A stretch of DNA of 64,000 nt. It comes from Pegoplata infirma. Lineage: Eukaryota; Arthropoda; Insecta; Diptera; Anthomyiidae. The position numbers were made by a program, and so were the translations under genes. The notes beneath the pieces were generated by a model. That model was not told the DNA's origin and did no database searches. It saw nothing but the letters and a program-made list of their open reading frames with translations. Below are positions 54,830-64,000 of the stretch, one piece after another; the stretch's first letter is position 1, and each line of letters begins with the position of its first letter. The stretch covers positions 63,310,844-63,374,843 of the forward strand of contig OY992540.1 in assembly GCA_963921195.1 (NCBI GenBank), written 5' to 3'.

Positions 54830-55165
54830 TAAAATGAGGCTCACAACAGCTCTTAGATCTTCCGAAAAGAAAAAGGTACTGTATTTAAAGTCCAAAATGT
54901 TAAAGAACGTTGAAATCGCGAAAATAAGTAATAGAGAGGGGCAAACCTATTGAAGGCAATTATTTAAATAACATTAAGAACTATGGAAAAAACACGATTG
55001 GGCGAACTAAAATGGCAACAACAGAACGAAATCGACAAAAATTTTAAGAATTCCCTCGAATTCCACGTTGACAGGTTGCAAAGTTATCAAAGAAAGTGGT
55101 GATTTAATGGGTATTTTGACAGTCCATCACGATAAAAAGTTAAATGAGTTCATAGTCTGTTGCAA
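54830..55165 (+). pseudogene. Tc1-like transposase N-terminal fragment (left arm)
   Basis: Read across frameshifts, it gives RSSEKKKVLYLKSKMLKNVE then IAKISNR, the first helix-turn-helix of Tc1 transposases. It continues NYGKNTIGRTKMATTERNRQ and LTGCKVIKESG, matching the second DNA-binding domain with its GR(P/T)K 'AT-hook-like' linker. Catalytic residues are not reached. The frame changes at least twice, so no protein can be made. Confidence 0.8.
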
Positions 55166-56029
55166 ATTGCAAAAAAAAGCCACCCCTTTGTTCCAAACTT
55201 AAGAAGCATCGATGGTAACGTAAGGAACAGTAATGATGCCACAGTAGAATAGCGCACCCCATACCATAACAACACCTTCTATGATCTGTCTGCTATGCAA
55301 AAACGGTTTTTATTGTCTCAAATCACCGAAAACCATTGTATCCGTCTAATGCAACGGTACTATTTTTTTTTCGTCGGAATAAATTACTTTGAAAAATTTC
55401 TCAGACCGTGTCATTGTATTCCTGCAGAGATTAAGGCGCTGCTTACTACTTTTGACATTCAGCGATTAGTTTTTGCATAATTTTCGACGAGCTATGAACT
55501 CAATTGACTTTTAAACGCGACGGACTGTAAAAATACTCGCATTAACGCCACTTTATTTGAGAATTTTGAAAGATGTCGGCGTAGAATTTGGGGAATTCTT
55601 AAAATTTTTGTCGATCTCGTTCAGTTGTTGCCATTTGAGTTCGCCTATTCATGTTTTTTCAATAGTTCTGAATGTTATTTAGATAATTGCATACACTCAA
55701 AAAAAAAATATTGTAAAACTAGCAAAAAAAATGGTTAAAATTAGCAAAAAAAACTGTAGTTTTGGACGTTGCAAAAATTTTGGTAATATTAGCAAAACCA
55801 TTTTGCTAATCAAAAAATTAGGAAAAAAATGGTAAAATTACAAGAATACCATTTTATTTTTGTAAAAAATCAACCTTGTAAAATTATCAAAAAATATGGT
55901 AAAATTACCAAAAAAAATTGGTAAAATTGAAATAGATAAAAAAATTTGTAATTTGGTAAAAAAAACTGTTTTATTTAGTATTTTTTTTTCTCTGATTAGT
56001 AGTTGATTTAAAATTTGGTGAATATACTA

Positions 56030-56215
56030 AAAAATTTTTGCCTTCTTTTTGAGCACCACATTCTTTAAATGTAGTAATAGCAGCATCAACTATTACTTCA
56101 GTTGTTGGATGGTTTCTTCGGCTTGATGGTGCCAGCATCTTCTTTTGCCTTCTTCTCAGCAGCTGTAGTTGCAGTAACTGGACTTCCAACAACATCAAAA
56201 TCCAAAATGATTTTT
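56030..56215 (-). pseudogene. Captured histone H1 fragment (N-terminal tail and start of globular domain)
   Basis: On the minus strand one frame gives DVVGSPVTATTAAEKKAKED then AGTIKPKKPS. The next frame continues HPTTEVIVDAAITTFKECGA. This follows the plan of fly linker histone H1: an acidic/Ala start with SPV, a Lys/Ala-rich tail, then PSHPTT..MVDAAI..LKERGG opening the winged-helix domain. The frame break at the HPTT junction fits loss of 5 bp at a CCATC repeat. No start codon is left and the domain stops after about 25 residues, so it cannot work as H1. The longest open frame here (55971-56222) starts in the wrong frame. Confidence 0.72.
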
Positions 56216-56627
56216 TTTTCACTTAAACACTTGAAAAATTTAAAGAACAACACTTCACTTTTTTAATTTTTTTTGCGTCATTTTTTTAGTTTAAGTAGAA
56301 CAAATGAGATTTGCGTAGTAGTCTACACAAGAAATTTCTTACATTTTCAGGTAAAATTTGTAAAAAATTAACAATTTTTTTTCGAATTTTTAATTTTTTT
56401 CACATGTATTTAAAAAAAAAATAAAAAAAAACTTTTGGATATTGAAGATTAGATATCAAACTATGTGTTAAAATTTTGAAAAAATAATTTTTCAAAATTA
56501 TCAACTTTTTATTAACAATTTAGGTGGCAAATTTTAAAAAATTTTCATATAAAATTAGCAAAAAATATGGTAAAATTAGCAAAAAATATGGTAAAAAATA
56601 CTAAAAATTGTGTAGCCTATTTTTGAG

Positions 56628-56705
56628 CGCACATGCAGTTGATGGATGGCTACTTGGCTATGGTGTTGGCAGCATCATCAATCTGCAATGATTTTTTTTC
56701 ACACT
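56628..56705 (-). pseudogene. Second, shorter histone H1-like fragment
   Basis: GATGCTGCCAACACCATAGC on the minus strand and the following CATCCATCAACTGC parallel GATGCTGGCACCATCAAGCC and CATCCAACAACTG in the first copy. Both are preceded upstream by TCAAGTGTT..AGTGTGAAAAAAAATCAT type sequence. Internal deletions remove most of the Lys-rich tail. Recognisable only by comparison with the first copy. Confidence 0.55.
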
Positions 56706-57631
56706 AGAACACTTGAAACAATTTTTTTTTTTAAACTAAAAAAAAAAATAAAAATAAAAAGTATTACCATTTCTTTAAGGAAAATACTAATATTTTTGCT
56801 AAAATTATAGTAAAATAAAAAAAAAAAACTAGCAAGAAAATATAGTAAAAATACCAAAAAATTTTTGTATTTTACCAATAGTAAATTGCCAAAAAAACTG
56901 TAAAAGTTAAATTTTTACAATTTTTTTTGTTAAAGTTTGGTTGAAGTAAATTACAACACCTTTTACTAATATTTTGACTAAGTTATTTTTTTGAGTGTAC
57001 AACAGTTTTTTTCCTCTCTGTTATTTCCGCGATTTCAAAGACCGTTAACACTTTGAACTTCAAAGTCAGTACTTTTTCCTTTTCGGAAGAGCTAAGAGCT
57101 TTGGGAGTCCCATTTTTATTGAAATTCAAAACAAAACTGTTTTGTTTTTGTTGTTTGAGGGATTGCTATTCATTACAAATTGGATTCAGGTCCTACTTGG
57201 TCTGTATTACAAAATTCCTTATTCAAGTGATTCATAAAAAACTGGTAATTTTTTAACAAGTTGCCGAAAAATATTTTTTTAAAGGACGTGTTTCAGTCTT
57301 TTGATTATTGTTATTATTTGATATTATTAGCAAGATAATGGTCTCTATCAGTGCATTTTTTTATATTTTTCCGCTTATTCGTTACAAAGATATGTATATT
57401 CGATTAAAAAGTGAAAAACTCGATTCCTTATTGATGTGATTCGCAGTGTATAAAAAAAAAATGTTGCATGTATTTAAAGTTACTAGCAACACTTGAAACA
57501 TTAAATTTTAAATTATTTAAAGCTAATTTTTAAAAATTTTATTTTAAAAACTTTATACTTTAGCAGTAATGTAAATATTCTGTTTACTGCTAATGTGAAA
57601 CAAACTTTTAAATATCAAAAAAGAACATACT

Positions 57632-57769
57632 CCTGAGTAAAAATGTTTATATATATTCTTATATATCACATCTGATTCGAGATTTAAAAGATCAGAGCTG
57701 ATCAAAGTAAGATCAGTACTGATCTGAGATTTGAAAGAACAGTACTGATCCTTCACATTTTTACTCGGG
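57632..57769. mobile_element. 138-bp MITE sharing the CCCGAGTAAAAA ends
   Basis: Starts CCTGAGTAAAAATG and ends CATTTTTACTCGGG, the same terminus as the 2.2-kb element at 3233-5400. The interior is dense in AGATCAGTACTGATC and related GATCAG palindromes. Confidence 0.75.
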
Positions 57770-58384
57770 CTACCGTAATTTTTTACTATTGTTTTAACAT
57801 TCATTAGCTCCATTCGATTACTTTTTTTGTAGTAAAATTAGTAAAAGGGAGACATTTTTTAATTTTACTCATTGAGAGGAAAAACAAAAAAAGTAAAAAA
57901 ATGAAAAGCAGTAAAAAAATAGTAAAATTAAATTTATCATTCAAATTTTAGAAATATTAAATTTATTAGAAATATTAAAATCAAATAATCCTCAAAATTT
58001 TTTCTAAATAAGTTTTTGCAAAAAAAAAAAACATAAAAATGAGAAACTCCTGCAATCTTGGGGATCATAACATCCATAAAATTAATATCGGAAGCCCTTT
58101 ATACATGCAAATCCTTAGGAATCCGATTTAAAGATTGTTTTAAAGAATTTGACCACTTAAGTGAAAATGGTGGATTTTTCTTAAAGTATTTTAGAATTAA
58201 ATGAGTTTTTCAAATAATTTAAGTTTTGACTCGCAGAAATTTTTTCAATGGAAAAAGACTGCATTCAAAGAATTGTTCTCTTAGAAAAACTTGGAAAAAT
58301 CTTCAATAATCTGGTGATTGTTTCCAATATAAAAACCGTCAGAATCTTATGACCTCAAAAACTCTGACTCCTTATTAGATATGG

Positions 58385-59272
58385 GCACTTGAACAGATTA
58401 GTGCATGATTCACGACCTAATCTGTCTCAGATTCAGAGACATTTTTTCTATAAAATAATTCTTAGATTATGAGACATGTTTTCGATAAAAATAGTCGCGA
58501 TTCTGAGACAATTTTTTTATAGAAACTCAGATTCTGAGACAATTTTTCTATAGAAAAAGTCTCAAATTCCGAGATATTTTTTCTATAGAAAAAGTTTCAG
58601 GTTCTGATTGTGAGACATTTTTTCTATAGAAAGTCTCAGATTCTGACACATTTATTCTATAGAAAATGTATCAGATTCCGAGACATTTTTTCTATAGAAT
58701 AAACCTAAGATTCTGAGACATTTTTTCTACAGAAATAGTCCCAGATTCTGAGACTTTTTTTTATATAGAAAAAGTAATTTTTTTCTACAGAAAAAGTCTC
58801 AGATACTGAGAAATTTTTTCTATAGAAAAAGTCTCAGATTCTGAGACATTTTTTCTATAGAAAAAGTCTCAGATTCTTAGACATTTTTTTCTATAGAAAA
58901 AGTCTCAGATTCTGAGACATTTTTTTCTATCGAAAAAGTCTAAGATTCTGAGACATTTTTTCTATAGAAAAAGTCTCAGATTCTGAGACATTTTGTCTAT
59001 GGAAAAAGTCTCAGATTCTGAGACATTTTTTCTATAGAAGAAACCTCAGATTCTGAGACATTTTTTCTATAGAAAAGTCTCAGATTCTGAGACATTTTTT
59101 CTATAGAAAAGTTTCAGATTCTGACACATTTTTTTATAGAAAAGTCTCAGATTCAGAGACATTTTTCTACAGAAAAAGTCTTAGATTCTGAGACATTTTT
59201 TTTAAAGAAAAAGTCTCAGAGTCTGAGACATCTTTCTATAGAAAAAGTATCAGATTCTGAGACATTTAGTAA
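58385..59272. repeat. 35-bp palindromic tandem repeat, about 25 units
   Basis: Consensus unit CAGATTCTGAGACATTTTTT followed by CTATAGAAAAAGTCT. Each unit contains TCTCAGA-TTCTGAGA (an almost perfect inverted repeat) and CTATAG. Units on the left (58385-58790) are more diverged than those in the middle, as expected when an array turns over by unequal exchange. Confidence 0.92.
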
Positions 59273-59309
59273 CATAAGACACACATGCATATTTGTGCCT
59301 TCAGGGGTC

Positions 59310-59492
59310 AAGCTATTGGCTGGGACTAACAAGGGAACTTTCACAGGGAAGCCACCGATTGTCCTGAAAGTTCCATATGGGAAAGAGGTAACTCGTATTT
59401 TTCTCTTCTCATTCCCATATCTAAGTTTCGGGACAATCGGTGGGTGCCCTCTGAAAGATCTCCCTTGTTGTATGGTTCCTAAAGATGGCCGG
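59310..59492. repeat. GC-richer inverted repeat in the element core
   Basis: 'ACCGATTGTCCTGAAAGTTC' (about 59353) and its diverged complement near 59424-59445, with AACAAGGGAACTTTCACAGG (59328) against the complement near 59452-59475. Arms of about 80 bp centred near 59398. The opposed 104- and 90-codon frames come from this symmetry. Confidence 0.7.
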
Positions 59493-59987
59493 CAATTACT
59501 AGAATATGTCAGAAAACGACCAAGGATCAATTATATGAACATATGTATACGGTGGTATATTTTTTGATGTGTTACACACAAAAAATCTTATAATCTGCGA
59601 ACCTTTTCAACTTTATGAAGATGTTTTAAATTAATTCCTATTAACTTGTTTTCATTAATCCCATTGCATATTTGGCTTTTTCTTGTTTTTCCATTTATAA
59701 TTGAATTTGGAGATAGATTTCCTTTTTTTTTTTTAAATTTTTGTTTAAAATATTTTTTGGTAAATAAATATAAAAATTTGTCAATATTTTTTTTTGACAT
59801 AATTTCCATACTTACGCATTGAAATTTCTCCGGTAAATTGTAGTAAAAATAAAGTAAAAGAGAAATATATTTTCTCTTAAATTCATTACTTCATTTACTA
59901 TTTTTATGTGTACACGAACGGATTTTGAGCAAAAGTAGTGAAATGAGTAAATTATAGTAACTTGTAGTAGGTAATCGAATGGAGCTA

Positions 59988-60337
59988 TTATGTTTCTGTC
60001 TTAGCAAAAATTTTGAAACATATAAACATTTAATTTCCTTAATAATTATTTCCACGACAATATCCTTCTTACTAAAAATAGAAAATTTCTTACATTCAAG
60101 TATTTCGTTTACCTGTAGAAATACTAGATATTTTAAATATCCTTAATTCCTAAACAAAGTATTTTGTTAATACTTTACTTTTTCTAATACCATTCTATTG
60201 TAGAAAAGTTATCTTTAAACTTTTTAAGAGCACAACCGTAAAATTTTTATGAATTGTCACAAAATTCTATTTTCTGAAAAGAGTGTGAAATACAAGATAA
60301 GAAGAATTTAAGAAAAATAGAAAACTTGACACAAAAC
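59988..60337. other. AT-rich DNA, no gene seen
   Basis: No repeat end or frame recognised. Confidence 0.4.
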
Positions 60338-60395
60338 AAGTAAGAAGGATATATGAGGTAAAGCCGAATCTGTAATTACCCTTCACAATGTCAAA
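60338..60395 (+). mobile_element. 5' end of the ACAAGT dispersed repeat
   Basis: ACAAGTAAGAAGGATATATG, AAAGCCGAATC and ATTACCCTTCAC. A tail-like inverted piece with TCTGTCTGTCTTTC follows near 60495, so the copy is rearranged. Confidence 0.6.
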
Positions 60396-60656
60396 CAAAA
60401 TTTAAAATTGTTAAAGTTTGTCATTTCGTTTGTATCACCTTAAAGTTTATTTATAAATTATTTCCGACCGATTTTAAGACGTTGTTGGCATCTCTGTCTG
60501 TCTTTCTTTGTGTTGAAATCACGCTGACTTTTGAAAGACAACTTGGAGGCTTTTAAAACTTGGCAATATATATTTTAACATGATAATGTTTTTAGGCAGG
60601 TGTATAATTTTAAAAAAGTTGCAGGACGCCACCTCAGTTTGACTATATAAGCTAAC

Positions 60657-61723
60657 AATTGAATAGTTCATGCGAATAAGGACGAATAGACCACTTTTTT
60701 GCAAACACGTTTTTTTGCATAAATGCATTTTATTAGCAGAGCCCTACAACCCTATGCAGAAATTTTGGGAAAATTTTGACTTTTAAGGCTAAAAAAATTT
60801 CTTAGAAAGTGCAATAATTCGTATATTTTTATATTTTTGTTTAAATTGGGAGTAAACTAACGCACAATTTTGATTAAATACAATACAAAAACATAAAAAA
60901 ATTTTACTTTCGGTAACAATGTGTTAAAAGAACATTACGAGGAACAAACTTCACTTATTATATTGGCAAAAAATTTTACCGTTCTTGAGTTATAAGACTT
61001 TAAAGTGTGGAAAGCAAAAAGGGCGAATATCCATCCTTAACAAAATATTATATAAAAATTATTTAGCTGCGAGTTTAAAATTGATATTAGCTAAAATTTG
61101 AATTGTACACAAAAAAAAACAATCTTAGCACATACAAACATTTGGTGTTAATACTGCATCCAATGTCAGGAATAAAAAACAAAATTTTTTCATGTCCTTT
61201 TATGTTACGTCGTAATATGCAGTCAAGGGTTAATATTATAATTCCTAAAAATGTATGTAGTGTCATAAAGAATTACTACTGCATCAAGTGGCAGGAATAT
61301 TAAAAAAAATTAACAAAAAAATTTTTTTTTGCATGTCCTTGCAATCCTTAAAAAGTGTATCCTTGAAGTCCTTAAAGTGTTACAAACAAATACCAACCAT
61401 AGTTCGTCAAGTTTTGCAAGTCTCATGAAAATGTAGTCTAAATCTGCTGCAAAATAACACATTTTTATTCAAATTTCAATACATTTTTTTGGATATTCGC
61501 CCTTTTTCCATTTAAGCAAAAAATTGAAGTCCAATTTTTGGCAAGTTCTCTTTCGAATACCTTACTAAAATTTTGTATATAGGTAGATGTGACTTAAATC
61601 TTTAAGCTTATACCAAAAAGTTGACAAAAATATTATTTTTTAACCGTTTCCTGCGTTTTTATTGTCCCCTGTAAAATTCTACAAATGGTCTATTCGTCTT
61701 TATTCGCATGAACTATTCAATTA
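60657..61723. mobile_element. 1.1-kb element with AATTGAATAGTTCATGCG ends
   Basis: AATTGAATAGTTCATGCG and 'AATAAGGACGAATAGACCA' at 60657-60693 are mirrored at 61687-61723. Inside, GGGCGAATATCCA (61021) and TGGATATTCGCCC (61492) form a second inverted pair. Two diverged direct copies of a block of about 120 bp (TACTGCATCCAATG..CAGGAATA near 61152, TACTGCATCAAGTGGCAGG near 61277) lie between them. No transposase. Confidence 0.75.
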
Positions 61724-61817
61724 ACGAAAAAGAAAACAAGAATTACTATTTTCATTTTCTTAAAATCAAAAATTTTAATAACTTTGGTTTGTAACTTGGA
61801 TATTAATTTACGTCGTA

Positions 61818-62240
61818 GTGAATAAAACCGTTTTTCACCAGCTGATTTTTTTCATCATTTTTTTTATCAATTATTTTTTTTATAAATTTTTTTTTCACCA
61901 AATTTTTTTTCATCAATTTTTTTTTATTTTATTAATTTTTTTTTTCATCAATTTTTTTTTTTTTTTTTTCATCAATTTTTTTTCATTAATTTTTTTTTCA
62001 TCAAATTTTTTTTTTTCATCAAAATTTTTTTTTCATCAATTTTTTTTTCCTCAAATTTTTTATTACTATTTTAATTTTTTTGTCACCAAAAAAATTTTTT
62101 TTTTATATCTTTTTTCATCAATTTTTTTTTACATCAAAAAATTTTTCTTTTCATTAAAAAAATTCATCAAAAACTTTTTTTCATCAAAATTTTTTTTCAC
62201 CAAAAATTTTGGGTTCATTAAATTTTTTTTAACATAATTT
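61818..62240. repeat. TTTTTTTCATCAA low-complexity repeat
   Basis: Irregular tandem TTTTTTTTCATCAATTTT units with CACCAA and CATTAA variants. It yields a 139-codon F-rich frame, which I do not treat as a gene. Confidence 0.85.
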
Positions 62241-62345
62241 TGTTTTTCGTGAAAAAAAAAATCTTTTTTTTTTACCAAACTACTTTTTCACCAAGTCTAA
62301 GCTTTTCGCATAAAAGTTTTCCATTTGTTTATCAAATGTACATAA

Positions 62346-63856
62346 AACAAGTGAGAGTGTTATATTCTTTGGTGCCGAATCTTTTATACTCTCCAAAATG
62401 TAAAAACACTTTTCGCAATTATTTTTGCACTCACTTACGAAATGTACAGCTCTTTTGGTTTTTTAATGGGGTCCTCGACTGATATTTTAATTCGTTTTGC
62501 ATGGAATAGCAAAGTAATATAACATTATTTTTTCTAAAAAAACTTTGCTTTGGCAAGTACATCCAAATCTTCCGCAAAACATTATCATGATTTAATGTTT
62601 TGGGCAAGAGTACAAAATTCACAGGAATTTTTATTTTTCTCGATGGAAAAGCTTTTCGTAATGTATTTCAAAAATTTCTCTAATTTCCATTTGCATTTAA
62701 AAATTTTTCATTTGCCCTGCAAGCATTTCGATACGAAGAAGATACCCAAGCGTATCGCCTGGAAGATAAATTGTATTGCGGGGGATATCTTCTTCATATT
62801 GCGGTAGAAACACCCTTTGGTAGAAATCGTGTCCCGAAAGCAATACGCCCAAGAGATTCGAAAGCAATTCCTCTGGAAGATAAATGGGCAATATTGCCAG
62901 ATAATCGTTTAGAAGATAAATTTATGATTTTACTCAAATTTTACCTAGAAAATATTGCCAGATAATCCCCTTAACGATATCCCCAATGATGTTCTTGGAA
63001 GATAAAAAGAAGATGTCTCCGTTTTTGTTTCAAAATTATGGTTTTTATTGTTAGATATAATTTAAAAGATACCACACTACAAAAAATTGTCTTGAATGAT
63101 GATTTCTTGATTGGTTCCATGATCTTGATAAATGTTGTGCGTCAAAAATTGGTCACAAATTTGCTGGACCTAATGGAGAAACGAAATGCAGTTAATCAAT
63201 AGTGCAGATTTATATTTATTTGTTGCAAATGCATTACTTACCTCTTAAACCCACTTTTCGAGAATTTTTGTTTGATTTATTTCACATTTATTGCGAAAAA
63301 ACGAAGAAAAACGATATTATAATATGGAAATTTATTTTTGACAACAAATTAAATATTTTGATTTCGTTTTTTTTTCATCCGTATGATAAAAGGAAGATAT
63401 CGTATATGAATCGCTCAGGTGAAAAATCACCTGGAAGATACATTTTCGATAATTTGGCGATTTTATCTACTTTTTAATTGACAAAAAAAAAATATTTTTT
63501 TTAAATATTGCTAAAATATCCTCAAAATGATAAAAGGAAGATTTTAAAAATATACTACTTTGATGATTTGTAAATACAATAAAAAGAAGATATCACCGCA
63601 ATTTCTCTTAGGCGATATTTCTTCCAAATGTTTGCAGGGTGTATTTCTACATTTTTAAAATTTTTTCAGAAAATTTATTTCGTATTTAAAAAAGTTATGC
63701 TAAAAACTTGGTTTTTACGGACACAAAGACGGATATCGCTGGATCGCCATAAAATCTATTTAAAAAAGAACATAGTCCTGGACTTTAATTGCGATGTGTT
63801 CCATACGGTTTGTCAAACTTATATGTAACCCCCCCATCATTAACTGTAGGGTATAA
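62346..63856 (+). mobile_element. ACAAGT dispersed repeat, near-complete copy with an insertion
   Basis: Starts ACAAGTGAGAGTGTTATATT, then GGTGCCGAATCTTTTATACTCTCC in two blocks. The tail (63700-63856) has 'ACGGACACAAAGACGGATAT', 'CTGGATCGCCATAAAATC' and a final AACTGTAGGGTATAAAAAT, diverged from the tail at 9100-9464. The element at 62715-63645 is inserted in it. Confidence 0.65.
62715..63645. mobile_element. TIR element CCCTGCAARCATTT with repeated GGAAGATA motifs
   Basis: Starts GCCCTGCAAGCATTTCG and ends AAATGTTTGCAGGGT. GAAGATA or TATCTTC occurs more than a dozen times, concentrated near both ends (62740-63020 and 63390-63620), often as GGAAGATAAAT. Frames of 64-91 codons in it have no recognised domain. 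Confidence 0.7.
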
Positions 63857-64000
63857 AAATACGACTAATGAAAATCTTTTACATTTTAGGATATAATTTC
63901 AACAATGTATTTTGTGTGGAATATGCAGAAAAATTTATAATAATAAAAATTTTTTTCTTATGTGATTTTTACAAAATTTTTGCTTAACTTTCAAGTTTTT
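63857..64000. other. AT-rich end of window, no gene seen
   Basis: Unclassified; too short to judge. Confidence 0.4.

Larger units (their letters stand above)
55694..56997. mobile_element. CACTCAAAAAAA MITE carrying histone H1 pieces
   Basis: Ends CACTCAAAAAAAAAATATTG and ATTTTTTTGAGTG, with a TA duplication (55692-55693 and 56998-56999), inside the Tc1-like element. The rest is GGTAAAATTAGCAAAAAA type simple sequence plus two related segments with histone H1 similarity (56030-56215 and 56628-56705), suggesting an internal direct duplication. Confidence 0.85.
55150..57108 (-). pseudogene. Tc1-like transposase, broken, interrupted by a MITE
   Basis: On the minus strand, 57108-57005 gives SSEKEKVLTLKFKVLTVFEI and AEITERKK. 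After the MITE at 55694-56997, 55690-55490 continues with NYLNN and TQMATTERDRQK. Around 55400-55340, VIYSDEKK and LDGYNGFR match the Tc1 block containing the second catalytic Asp. Around 55275-55237, VMVWGALFYCG matches the conserved VMVWGA motif. Coding similarity ends at about 55150, where the inverted left-arm copy begins, so the last third with the final catalytic residue is missing. There are stops and frameshifts throughout. Confidence 0.85.
54517..57448. mobile_element. Rearranged Tc1-like transposon with extended inverted arms
   Basis: Ends CACTGCGAATCACATCAATA and the complement TATTGATGTGATTCGCAGTG (through 57448), with TA on both sides (54515-54516 and 57449-57450). The arms are inverted over about 640 bp and run into the transposase coding region, so N-terminal transposase sequence is present on both sides facing inward. 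A MITE (55694-56997) interrupts the right arm. Confidence 0.9.
57805..59987. mobile_element. 2.2-kb element with TAGCTCCATTCGATTAC ends
   Basis: Starts TAGCTCCATTCGATTAC and ends GTAATCGAATGGAGCTA, with TAGTAAAATTAGTAAAAG-like sequence inside both ends. The interior holds the 35-bp array and a GC-richer inverted repeat. No transposase and no certain target duplication. A related end sits at about 4656. Confidence 0.75.

Noticed and set aside
55971..56222. 83-codon minus-strand frame as an intact small gene
   Set aside because: Its first half is in the wrong frame relative to the H1-like sequence. The start codon is accidental and the fragment is frameshifted.
59216..59567. Opposed 104- and 90-codon frames
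   Set aside because: They result from an imperfect inverted repeat. No domain recognised; kept only as a possible captured fragment in the findings.
61818..62237. 139-codon F-rich frame
   Set aside because: Simple translation of TTTTTTTCATCAA low complexity.

Overview
This 64-kb window is AT-rich, intergenic or intronic DNA from a higher fly (Diptera, most likely a calyptrate such as a blowfly). It is packed with nested transposable elements, and I could support no intact host protein-coding gene. The fly assignment rests on three things. Dispersed repeat tails carry (GACA/GACG)n tracts followed by a 'TATACTTTATGGGGTC' motif and end in GGAGGGTATAA, a layout I associate with fly repeats. Short introns of 54-67 bp are recognisable in captured gene pieces. 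One captured fragment reads like the N-terminus of a fly histone H1. The genus is an inference and was not tested.

Layout. 1-2.5 kb: tail of a dispersed repeat, one MITE and a 113-bp hAT-type foldback. 2.5-6.7 kb: a 16-bp minisatellite split by two nested elements, then a 146-bp tandem array. 7.0-8.9 kb: a young palindrome with about 920-bp arms, each carrying a captured exon with two introns. 9-15 kb: repeat tails, GTAC-rich low complexity, and a stack of insertions four deep. 15-17.8 kb: one short MITE and mostly unique DNA. 17.8-22.4 kb: a MITE holding a 3.1-kb foldback element whose arms are 21-bp tandem repeats. 22.7-26.5 kb: a palindromic hAT MITE and repeat debris. 26.6-28.9 kb: a GC-richer, minus-strand, decayed Jockey/CR1-like retrotransposon. 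29.7-35.9 kb: large foldbacks, two carrying or flanked by hAT MITEs with perfect 8-bp target duplications. 36-46 kb: further nested MITEs, a retrotransposon C-terminal tail and a foldback with tRNA-like boxes. 48-50.3 kb: two terminal-repeat elements. 52.3-53.0 kb: two copies of a tRNA-derived SINE in opposite orientation. 53.7-57.4 kb: a MITE and a rearranged Tc1-like element with a broken transposase, itself interrupted by a MITE carrying histone H1 gene fragments. 57.6-64 kb: more foldbacks, a 35-bp palindromic array and dispersed-repeat pieces.

Nothing here forms an operon or pathway. The main theme is how the elements interact: nested insertions whose order can be read from target-site duplications (2-bp TA for Tc1-like, 8-bp for hAT), sequence modules shared between unrelated element ends, and at least two and possibly three cases where a non-autonomous element appears to have picked up host gene sequence. 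All calls come from reading the sequence by eye. Family names are given only where terminal repeats, target duplications or protein motifs support them.
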